From Bacteroidales bacterium (GTDB lineage: Bacteria; Bacteroidota; Bacteroidia; Bacteroidales; VadinHA17): a stretch of 50,924 bases of DNA. Every line of letters starts with the position of its first letter. Positions within the stretch are counted from its first letter, which is position 1. Below the pieces are notes generated by a model that saw nothing but the letters and a program-made list of their open reading frames with translations, was not told the origin of the DNA and ran no database searches. The stretch is from positions 1-50,924 of the forward strand of contig PLNF01000075.1 of assembly GCA_003141715.1 (NCBI GenBank), read 5' to 3'. Position numbers and translations under genes: made by a program. This document shows, piece after piece, positions 25,511-32,477 of the stretch.

Positions 25511-26548
25511 TTACTTGTGGTTCAGGACAAATTCATTCACATTATCACAGAAAAATTTCTTATCCTGAAACATCATATTATGTCCGCTTTTAGGTGAAAT
25601 AACCATGCTTTTATCAATTGAATTAATGCGGTTAAAAAAATCTTCACCTAATGCCTGGGGACAAGTAAAATCATATTTCCCCCACAACACCAAAACCGGA
25701 ATTGTTACTATGTTCAGGGAGGTTGAAAATTGTGCTACTGCCAGTTCTTTATTAAAATTTGAATCTTCTGTGTAGAGAAAGTTACAAAGTATCGCAGTAA
25801 GAGGAATTTTATCTGGAATTGTATATTTTAATACCAGATTTACAATGTTTATATGCTTAATGCTATCAATATAGTTTTCTGCCTCAGTTGAATATGTTTC
25901 CAGTTGTTGTGATTCCTCGAGGCTGAAATTGCCCTGATGGGTATTACAATAGCTGATTATAGGTTGCCATTCGTCGACATTTCGTTTTTGTGAAACCTGA
26001 TAATTTCCCTCTGTAAGCAACGCCTGTCTTGTAAGTGTGTCATTCAAAGGGTAATTATGGCTCCCGTCAACATCTATAATCCCTTTTATCATATTCTGAT
26101 AACCCGGCCTGGTAATGAAATCTGCAGCAATTAGTCCCCCGAAACTATGCCCCAGTAAAAACAAACTCATGTCCTGCCCGTACCGGAACTTAAGAACCTC
26201 TATCACTTTTTTCAGATCTTCAACCATCTGATCAAGATGGAGATTTCCACCATTACTGGTTCCCTGCGAAGCTCCTGCATTTCTTTGATCCCAGTAAACT
26301 ATTGCATATTTATCCCCGATATTCTGGCTTATATATTTTGTGTCATAGAAATATGAGCTCACTCCGGGTCCACCGTGAATGAAAAGGATAAATGTTTTGC
26401 TTGCAGTATTTCCCTGTACCAGGACACGCATGGACGCTCCTGCATTTTCAACATAGAATGTTTCAGAAACGTTTTCAGAAATGGTAATTTTCTCCTTCTG
26501 ACATCCCGGTAACAAAAGTAAGAGGCTAAAGAAAAATACTTCTCTCAT
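25511..26548 (-). CDS. Lipoprotein alpha/beta hydrolase (S33 proline iminopeptidase-like)
   Basis: 345 aa. The signal peptide ends in the lipobox LLPGC (Cys16), so it is a membrane-anchored lipoprotein. The oxyanion motif HGGPG is at 59-63 and YWDQRNAGAS follows at 85-94. The nucleophile elbow is GHSFGG with Ser135. The Asp lies in WGKYDF and the His in KSGHNMMF near the C-terminus. This is the S33 aminopeptidase/esterase group, here exported rather than cytoplasmic. It overlaps the upstream barrel gene by 23 bases, indicating translational coupling. Confidence 0.85.
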   Translation of the reverse strand: MREVFFFSLLLLLPGCQKEKITISENVSETFYVENAGASMRVLVQGNTASKTFILFIHGGPGVSSYFYDTKYISQNIGDKYAIVYWDQRNAGASQGTSNGGNLHLDQMVEDLKKVIEVLKFRYGQDMSLFLLGHSFGGLIAADFITRPGYQNMIKGIIDVDGSHNYPLNDTLTRQALLTEGNYQVSQKRNVDEWQPIISYCNTHQGNFSLEESQQLETYSTEAENYIDSIKHINIVNLVLKYTIPDKIPLTAILCNFLYTEDSNFNKELAVAQFSTSLNIVTIPVLVLWGKYDFTCPQALGEDFFNRINSIDKSMVISPKSGHNMMFQDKKFFCDNVNEFVLNHK

Positions 26549-27206
26549 TTTTATTTTGATATTGTAACGGATTACTTACTTTATTTTTGGACCTGCCGGG
26601 TGTGTATCTGATTCCAAGTTCCAGAACCGGTCTGAAGTATATAGTACTGTTATATGGAAACATTGAGATAAGATTCATCTTTGCCACAGCCGAAAATGGT
26701 AGTTGCTTCTTCATCGAAAAATCATAGCCAAAACCTCCGCCAATTGTTATAAGAGCATAATTGTAGCCTGCAAGTTTTATAACAGAAACATTCCCATTAT
26801 CATCTACCTTATAAGTTGTTCCACCCAAGAAAGTCCGGCTAAATCCAGGTCCAACGGAAAACTCAGAGATAAATCCTGTAAATCTGGTCCTTCGCATCAC
26901 CCACTCGGCAGTCAGATATAAATTATCGTGGAAATCAGGATGATGATACCAGTTTAGATTCCCTGAAATAAACCTCCCTTTTGTAAAATACCTGACAATT
27001 TTCTGATTTTTTAATACCTGCACATTTACATAATAAAGCGGAAACTCTATACCTATGCTTAATCCCGGATAAATAATGGAGCTATTGTAAGAAAGCTTAA
27101 GATTAAAATGACTGGCAGATGAATCATTGATTGAGTCACATTGCGCCTGACACAATGTACAATAGACCAGCGCTAGTATGGAAATTCCTGTTTTCAGCTT
27201 ATCCAT
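26526..27206 (-). CDS. Probable small outer-membrane beta-barrel protein
   Basis: 226 aa with a signal peptide (ISILALVYCTLCQAQ). The mature part shows alternating aromatic and polar strands (FNLKLSYNSS, LYLTAEWVMRRTRFTGFISE, FSVGPGFSRTF, YNYALITIGGGFGYDF, LELGIRY), typical of an 8-10-strand barrel. It lacks a clear terminal Phe strand and has a basic, Asn-rich tail. It is the first gene of an operon with the lipoprotein hydrolase (23-base overlap) and a small membrane protein. Function unknown. Confidence 0.65.
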   Translation of the reverse strand: MDKLKTGISILALVYCTLCQAQCDSINDSSASHFNLKLSYNSSIIYPGLSIGIEFPLYYVNVQVLKNQKIVRYFTKGRFISGNLNWYHHPDFHDNLYLTAEWVMRRTRFTGFISEFSVGPGFSRTFLGGTTYKVDDNGNVSVIKLAGYNYALITIGGGFGYDFSMKKQLPFSAVAKMNLISMFPYNSTIYFRPVLELGIRYTPGRSKNKVSNPLQYQNKNERSIFL

Positions 27207-27327
27207 TAAATGAGAACTTGTTGTCTGACGTTCAGGAGCTTATTAAAATACTGTCAAAAATTATTAGCTCCTCAAAAAACAAATAGCATCAAGAAACCTT
27301 CATGACAATTTTCAAATTGATACATTT

Positions 27328-28176
27328 TCAAATTTTCAAATTAATGAACATTCTGACAGCATGGTAACCAAAGTATAATCCAAAAAGGCAAAGGATAACT
27401 CCCAAACTTTTGACAAACGCTGAAATAATCTTAATGTTGATGCGCTTGCGGAATCGCACAATCAGGAATGCAAGGAGATAAAACCAGATCATACTGCCAA
27501 TTGAGATGAAAAATGCATAGCAAATACTTATAGCAAGATGAAAAGAAGCCGGAAATTCTGTTTGGTCTACCTGATGATCTCTGTTTTTGAGTATTGGGAT
27601 ATTATCAAGTTTCTTAAGCGCTAAACTGCTGGAGTTTTCTATTTTTTTACCTTCAATATTACCGATTTCTTTTGCATTCTGATCAATTTTGACAGCCAAC
27701 CCTCCGGTATGAAGACCAAGAGCTGCTATAAATGAAATCACTAATAAGGATGAAGTTAACCATCCGATAAATAATGTCGGATTAAAGAAGTTAATCATAA
27801 AACCGGTATAAAAAGCTCCTTTCTCTTTTTTCTTAATCTTCTCAATAATATGGCTTTTATCCTCAAGATGTTCAATATCGATTTTTGTTCTGTAAATCCT
27901 GTACCCCAGATAAATAAGTAGTAAGGAGCCAAATGAAAATATATAAGGTATGACTGGTTTGTACAAGGAATATAGTTTGGTCAATCCGAAAACTGCAATA
28001 AATACATAAGTAAAATCGGCAAATGAAGCACCAAAGTTCACCAGGTTACAGTAACGTAATCTCCCTTTGAGTGCATTAGTGGTAACCAGGATGCTTATAG
28101 GACCAGCTATTGGCATCGAAAAAATGAAACCTGCCAATAAACCGGCAATAGACATGGTAATAATACTTTCTGTCAT
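27328..28176 (-). CDS. LysE family transporter, long form
   Basis: 282 aa from the ATG at 28176; the frame opens from a GTG at 28218. The first helix carries SIAGLLAGFIFSMPIAGPIS, a LysE/RhtB signature, followed by TNALKGRLRYC and later GFMINFFNPTLFIGWLTSSL. The usual length is about 205-210 residues. Here a hydrophilic insertion of about 60 residues (AVKIDQNAKEIGNIEGKKIE...) separates the last pair of helices from the middle ones. It follows acr3 by 72 bases on the same strand and may belong to the ars-hgc operon. Exporters of this family carry amino acids or metals; the substrate is unknown. Confidence 0.75.
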   Translation of the reverse strand: MTESIITMSIAGLLAGFIFSMPIAGPISILVTTNALKGRLRYCNLVNFGASFADFTYVFIAVFGLTKLYSLYKPVIPYIFSFGSLLLIYLGYRIYRTKIDIEHLEDKSHIIEKIKKKEKGAFYTGFMINFFNPTLFIGWLTSSLLVISFIAALGLHTGGLAVKIDQNAKEIGNIEGKKIENSSSLALKKLDNIPILKNRDHQVDQTEFPASFHLAISICYAFFISIGSMIWFYLLAFLIVRFRKRINIKIISAFVKSLGVILCLFGLYFGYHAVRMFINLKI

Positions 28177-28248
28177 TACACTTTGTAGTTGTTTTGTAAG
28201 TGATTGAAACAAATACACCAGGAATATCTAAGAATACTCCTGTATAAA

Positions 28249-29322
28249 TTATAAAGGTATAAAATATTTTTTCTTAAGCCATAGAGCCACATTAACCAGT
28301 CCGATCATAACCGGAACCTCAACTAATGGACCAATAACTGCAGTAAATGCCTCACCTGAGTTTATCCCGAATACAGCAATAGCAACTGCAATAGCAAGTT
28401 CAAAATTATTACTTGCAGCCGTAAATGAAAGGGTTACTGTTTGCTTATAAGTGGCACCTGCCCTTCTGCTCATGAAGAAGGAAAACAGAAACATGATAAG
28501 AAAGTAAATTATTAATGGAATAGCAATTAATATTACATCAAGAGGCAGTTTTACAATATATTCGCCTTTCAATGAAAACATTACTATTATAGTAAATAAC
28601 AATGCAATAAGTGTAACCGGACTGATTTTAGGAATAAACCTGGTGTGGTACCACTCCTTACTTTTAACCCTTATTAATATAAACCTGGTCAGAAAACCCG
28701 CTATAAATGGTATTCCAAGATAAATAAAGACACTCCTGGCTATCTGTCCGATGGTTATATTATCTACTACTGAGTTAGTTGGAACTCCGAACCATCCTGG
28801 TAAAACAGCAATAAAAATCCACGCATAAACTGAAAAGAATAAGACCTGGAAGATAGAATTAAAAGCTACTAAGCCGGCGCAATATTCTATGTCGCCTTTT
28901 GCCAGATCGTTCCAGACAATCACCATTGCAATGCACCTGGCCAGCCCAATCATAATAATACCGTACATGTATGGCAGGTTTGAATTGTTGTGCCCGGGAA
29001 ATAGTTTGAAGAATACAATTGCCAGAGCAAACATGAGAACCGGTCCAATTATCCAGTTCTGAATCAGGGATAGGCCAAGGATCCTGAAGTTCCTGAAAAC
29101 GCCACCCAATTCTTCATATCTGACTTTTGCCAGAGGAGGATACATCATTAGAATTAAACCAATAGCAATAGGTATATTAGTGGTGCTTTCCGGTGAAGAT
29201 TTTAATGAATCCCAGAAGGTAGCAATTACCGGGAAAAAATATCCGGAAAAGACCCCGATAAACATTGCAAGAAATATCCATAACGTCAGATAACGATCGA
29301 AGAACTTAAGTTTGGGTTTCAT
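28249..29322 (-). CDS. acr3: ACR3-type arsenite efflux permease
   Basis: 357 aa with about ten transmembrane helices. ACR3 signatures include the conserved membrane Cys130 in [18 protein letters not shown], followed by [19 protein letters not shown], and later [21 protein letters not shown] and [15 protein letters not shown]. The family expels arsenite (As(OH)3/H+ antiport) across the inner membrane. It starts 1 base after the hgcB stop, so the arsenic pump is cotranscribed with the mercury methylation genes. Upstream arsC would supply arsenite and arsR the control. Confidence 0.94.
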   Translation of the reverse strand: MKPKLKFFDRYLTLWIFLAMFIGVFSGYFFPVIATFWDSLKSSPESTTNIPIAIGLILMMYPPLAKVRYEELGGVFRNFRILGLSLIQNWIIGPVLMFALAIVFFKLFPGHNNSNLPYMYGIIMIGLARCIAMVIVWNDLAKGDIEYCAGLVAFNSIFQVLFFSVYAWIFIAVLPGWFGVPTNSVVDNITIGQIARSVFIYLGIPFIAGFLTRFILIRVKSKEWYHTRFIPKISPVTLIALLFTIIVMFSLKGEYIVKLPLDVILIAIPLIIYFLIMFLFSFFMSRRAGATYKQTVTLSFTAASNNFELAIAVAIAVFGINSGEAFTAVIGPLVEVPVMIGLVNVALWLKKKYFIPL

Positions 29323-29323
29323 T

Positions 29324-29623
29324 TTAGCAACAGTTTGATTTTGAGTCAGAACAGCTGCACGTAGGTTCTGAGTTCCTTAGTATCCCATTAATAATGCCTG
29401 CAGCACAACCGACACCTGATTTCACTGTTATTGCATTTACCTGGCAATTTAATGCACATGCACCGCATTCCATACAATAATCTCTTCTTACTATGTGAGC
29501 CTTCTTCCCGGAAAGTTCAAAAACTTCGTGAGGACATACCTTTATACATATTCCACACCCGTTACATGTAGCTTCACACAAACTAAGTGTAACAACATCT
29601 GGCAGATATAATAAATCTTTCAT
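29324..29623 (-). CDS. hgcB: HgcB, dicluster ferredoxin of mercury methylation
   Basis: 99 aa from the ATG at 29623; the frame opens at a TTG at 29671 overlapping hgcA. Two 4Fe-4S motifs are clear: [11 protein letters not shown] (Cys20, 23, 26, 30) and [11 protein letters not shown] (Cys50, 53, 56, 60). Beyond an ordinary ferredoxin there is GVGCAAGI with Cys73 and a terminal Cys98-Cys99, both HgcB hallmarks thought to bind mercury. HgcB reduces the corrinoid of HgcA and may hand over Hg(II). It lies 10 bases after hgcA and 1 base before acr3. Confidence 0.93.
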   Translation of the reverse strand: MKDLLYLPDVVTLSLCEATCNGCGICIKVCPHEVFELSGKKAHIVRRDYCMECGACALNCQVNAITVKSGVGCAAGIINGILRNSEPTCSCSDSKSNCC

Positions 29624-29633
29624 AATCTTAATA

Positions 29634-30665
29634 TTAAATAAATTTCCCGACAACCTGTAAAACAATACCAATTACTGCAAACCCTATCTGAAAGGGCACT
29701 GAGATCTTCATCTCTTTTTTGACTCCCGACAATGAAGTATATGTTGATGAACCCGTAAAATTCATTGCCAGGAAGGAGGAAATCGCTGTCATAATGAGAA
29801 ACCAGGATATTATTTCAAAGATATTTCTTCCAGTAAATTTCGACAATAAAAGGATTAGAAAAACCACTCCCCCGGCATAAAATCCCTTTAGAGAAAATTG
29901 CCTTGCAGGAAGATACGGAAGAAACATCGGAGTAATTACAATTCCTGAAATATATGCAAGAAATACTTTCAAAATTGCAGGTCCGCCTTCGCCCGAAAAA
30001 TCTTTGTAAGAAATACCGTTGCCGCTCAGTCCGGATATTAAAAAGAGAACTGCCATTGCTCCCAGGAGGTAAAATTTCCCATATATAAAATCATTGGGAA
30101 TGAGCTTTATCCGGTCTTTAAAACCGAAAGTCACTCTCCTCATTTGTCTGTCGGCTCTATAACCATCACTGATAAATTTTTTTATATCAGATGCGCGAAC
30201 CGGACCATAATGAACATTAAACCCGGTTTCCTCTTTAACCTTGTGAGCAGCAACCCCTGTAGCACCCAGCTGTGGCAGGATCAGCCGTTTGTGATTCACA
30301 ACTTTTTCAAGCGATACCAGTCTTATCCTGTTCACAAGTTCCTTTGTACCGAATGTACCCTTACCTGCGGCACACCAGACATTTACTCCTTTAGTATCTA
30401 AAACCAGTATCCATCCATTCTCTCCTGATAGATTTTTACGCAGAGCATCGAAAGAAAGCTTGTAATTTGCAGTTACAAAAACATCGGATTCCGGATCGGG
30501 AGAACCAAAGGCATAGAGCCCGGGACTGACCCGGTAATTGTTACGATTAATTCCCCATCGCACCATAACAGCACCAAAAAAATCTGAGGAATTTAACTCA
30601 GTTGATACCAGTGGAACAACAGTACCCGAGACTGGAATATTCCCAATTAAAAAAGAATCTTTCAT
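29634..30665 (-). CDS. hgcA: HgcA, corrinoid protein of mercury methylation
   Basis: 343 aa. The N-terminal cobalamin-binding domain holds the diagnostic cap-helix motif NVWCAAGKGTFGT with Cys98, the proposed lower cobalt ligand. It also has RWGINRNNYRVSPGLYAFG upstream and ILPQLGATGVAAHKV downstream, as in the corrinoid iron-sulfur protein family. The C-terminal part has about five membrane helices and the conserved MNFTGSSTYTSLSGVKKEM. With HgcB it methylates Hg(II) to methylmercury, drawing methyl groups from a tetrahydrofolate-type donor. Its start lies 1 base after arsC, and hgcB follows in 10 bases. All motif residues look intact. Confidence 0.95.
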   Translation of the reverse strand: MKDSFLIGNIPVSGTVVPLVSTELNSSDFFGAVMVRWGINRNNYRVSPGLYAFGSPDPESDVFVTANYKLSFDALRKNLSGENGWILVLDTKGVNVWCAAGKGTFGTKELVNRIRLVSLEKVVNHKRLILPQLGATGVAAHKVKEETGFNVHYGPVRASDIKKFISDGYRADRQMRRVTFGFKDRIKLIPNDFIYGKFYLLGAMAVLFLISGLSGNGISYKDFSGEGGPAILKVFLAYISGIVITPMFLPYLPARQFSLKGFYAGGVVFLILLLSKFTGRNIFEIISWFLIMTAISSFLAMNFTGSSTYTSLSGVKKEMKISVPFQIGFAVIGIVLQVVGKFI

Positions 30666-30666
30666 A

Positions 30667-31086
30667 TCAAATTAAAAAATTATTATAAAACCTGTAAAAT
30701 GTAATTTTTATTTCATCTCTGATTCTCCGGAATTCCTTAATAACCTGTTCTTCCGTTCCTGTGAATTTCGAAGGATCTTTAAAACCAAAATGCAGGCGAT
30801 GTTTCACTTTCCCCTGAAAGAGAGGACATGTTTCATTAGCATCATCGCATACGGTTATGATATAGTCCCATTCATCATTCAGAAATTCATCCACTGACTT
30901 TGGTGAATTTTTGCTTATGTCAATACCGGCCTCATTCATTACTTTTATTGCCCCAGGATTAACTTTTGTGGCTGGAAATGTTCCGGCTGATTGCACTTCA
31001 ATCTTACTGTCGAATGATTTTAAAAATCCCTGTGCCATCTGACTGCGGCAACTATTGCCTGTACATAAAATAAGTATTTTTCTCAT
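30667..31086 (-). CDS. arsC: Thioredoxin-type arsenate reductase
   Basis: 139 aa, low-molecular-weight phosphotyrosine-phosphatase fold. The catalytic CX5R loop is CTGNSCR with Cys8 and Arg14. The redox pair Cys80 and Cys87 lies in VCDDANETCPLF, the arrangement of Gram-positive-type ArsC that resolves with thioredoxin. It reduces arsenate to arsenite, which Acr3 can export. Its ATG overlaps the arsR stop (3 bases) and hgcA begins 1 base after it, so the three are tightly coupled. Confidence 0.93.
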   Translation of the reverse strand: MRKILILCTGNSCRSQMAQGFLKSFDSKIEVQSAGTFPATKVNPGAIKVMNEAGIDISKNSPKSVDEFLNDEWDYIITVCDDANETCPLFQGKVKHRLHFGFKDPSKFTGTEEQVIKEFRRIRDEIKITFYRFYNNFLI

Positions 31087-31418
31087 TTACAATCAAATGT
31101 TAAAGGAATATTTATACCATTTAAAAAAAATTCTGCCATTTTCTTTAGCTCCCGTATATTCTTGAGATCTAAACAATAGCAGGTTTTCACCCCTTCTGTT
31201 GTACCCTGAATCAAGCCTGCATCCTTTAATTCTTTGAGGTGCTGGTTTACTGTCGTCCTTCCAAGAGGAATCTCATCAGCAAGATCGCCTGTAATACATG
31301 TTTTGGTTTCAGCAAGGTATTTCAGAATTGCCAGACGGGCAGGATGGGCCAAAGCCTTAAACAGAATCGAACAATTCTGGAGTTCCGGGCTGAAAAGTTC
31401 ACTTTTGGTAAATGCCAT
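31083..31418 (-). CDS. arsR: ArsR/SmtB family repressor
   Basis: 111 aa winged-helix regulator. The recognition region reads LAHPARLAILKYLAETKTC, ADEIPLGRTTVNQHLKELK and DAGLIQGTTEGVK. The classical ELCVCDL arsenic box is replaced by KTCITGDL with a single Cys41. Other candidate ligands are Cys80 and Cys82 in KTCYC and Cys110 near the end. It probably represses its own operon (arsR-arsC-hgcA-hgcB-acr3) and releases DNA on binding As(III) or another thiophilic metal. Two palindromic operators lie just upstream. Confidence 0.92.
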   Translation of the reverse strand: MAFTKSELFSPELQNCSILFKALAHPARLAILKYLAETKTCITGDLADEIPLGRTTVNQHLKELKDAGLIQGTTEGVKTCYCLDLKNIRELKKMAEFFLNGINIPLTFDCK

Positions 31419-31431
31419 GACATTAAATATT

Positions 31432-31477
31432 TGACGTAAATATACGTTAAATAATAATATGACGTATAAATACGTTA
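31432..31477 (-). promoter_or_regulatory. Tandem ArsR-type operators
   Basis: Two near-identical 18-bp imperfect palindromes at 31432-31449 and 31460-31477 each have the form TGACGTA...TACGTTA. Their centres are 28 bases apart, so they sit on about the same helix face. They lie 14-59 bases upstream of the arsR ATG, overlapping the expected promoter. This is the likely control site of the whole ars-hgc operon. Confidence 0.75.
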
Positions 31478-31547
31478 CTAATTTTTAAAAATATTTTTAG
31501 CTCTGAAGTTTGTCAAACAGGTCCATTACAAATAACAAGTATCTGTA

Positions 31548-31715
31548 TTACCTTTTATTCTCTTTCTCACAGGGGCAGGGGATCGGTTTATACTTTTTAT
31601 ATTTATGTTGTGTTGCACATCCGGCTGTGATTATAAAGATCAAAAACATTAAAATCAAAAAGTTAATAGCCTTTGTTCTGAAAATACATAGATCCCCGAT
31701 TCTTCTTATTGACAT
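31548..31715 (-). CDS. Possible small lipoprotein
   Basis: 55 aa if it starts at the ATG at 31715; an upstream in-frame ATG at 31763 gives 71 aa. A hydrophobic stretch (INFLILMFLIFIITAGC) ends in a lipobox-like TAGC, followed by a short basic tail (ATQHKYKKYKPIPCPCEKEN) with a CPC motif. This resembles small Bacteroidota lipoproteins, but the evidence is only the signal peptide. It lies in the gap between the divergent arsR operator and the dCMP deaminase gene. Confidence 0.45.
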   Translation of the reverse strand: MSIRRIGDLCIFRTKAINFLILMFLIFIITAGCATQHKYKKYKPIPCPCEKENKR

Positions 31716-31964
31716 ATACAATAGTTTTTTATCACATACATTAAAATTAATTAATAATTCCATATCAATTCAAAGAAAAGCCAACAATAATTTTATTTCT
31801 ATGGCTTAATCTTTTCGAATAGACCGATCAGTTTTGTCTTATAAATCTCAAACAATACGATTATAAGAATAATTACGGCCTCGGGAATTTTTAAAAAAAT
31901 CTCAGTTGCTTGTTTATTCAAGAGTAGTTAATTAGTCTGATTAGCAAAACAATTATAAATTAAT

Positions 31965-31972
31965 TAACTTTG
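31965..31972 (+). promoter_or_regulatory. Putative -7 element of the dCMP deaminase gene
   Basis: A perfect TAnnTTTG (TAACTTTG) 34 bases before the ATG. No clear -33 TTG is seen. Confidence 0.35.
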
Positions 31973-32006
31973 AACCCTTTTAAAAATTATATAAACTCCG
32001 GATACA

Positions 32007-32477
32007 ATGCCAGATAAAAAGGATCTGAAACCTTATGGTGAAAAACAGATTGCGTTCGATAAGCGCTATCTGGAAATGGCTCTTATCTGGGCTCAGAATT
32101 CATACTGCATCAGAAGGCAGGTAGGTGCTCTTATCGTGAAAGGAAAGATGATTATCTCCGACGGTTATAACGGGACTCCTTCCGGGTTTGAAAATATTTG
32201 TGAAGATGAAAATAATATAACAAAACCATACGTTCTGCATGCAGAAGCCAATGCCATTACAAAAGTTGCAAAGTCGAATAACTCAAGTGAAGATTCAACG
32301 CTCTATGTGACAACATCACCTTGTATGGAGTGTTCAAAACTTATAATTCAGTCAGGTATAAAAAGAGTTGTCTACTGTAACAGATATCATAAAACTGATG
32401 GCCTTGAACTTCTGAAACGTGCAGGAATAGAATTGGTATATATTGACCCTGAAAAAAAAATTTATGAACTACAATAA
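32007..32477 (+). CDS. Deoxycytidylate (dCMP) deaminase family protein
   Basis: 156 aa zinc deaminase of the ComEB/dCMP deaminase type. The active site is LHAEANAI with His78 and Glu80, and the other zinc ligands are Cys106 and Cys109 in SPCMEC. The N-terminal RRQVGALIVKGKMIISDGYNGTPSGF is characteristic of dCMP deaminases, which make dUMP for thymidylate synthesis. The S41 protease gene begins inside its last 14 bases, indicating coupled translation. Confidence 0.93.
   Translation: MPDKKDLKPYGEKQIAFDKRYLEMALIWAQNSYCIRRQVGALIVKGKMIISDGYNGTPSGFENICEDENNITKPYVLHAEANAITKVAKSNNSSEDSTLYVTTSPCMECSKLIIQSGIKRVVYCNRYHKTDGLELLKRAGIELVYIDPEKKIYELQ

Noticed and set aside
31510-31809. Plus-strand open frame opposite the small lipoprotein
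   Set aside because: No protein-like features; the minus-strand frame has a signal peptide and lipobox, so the plus frame is a shadow.
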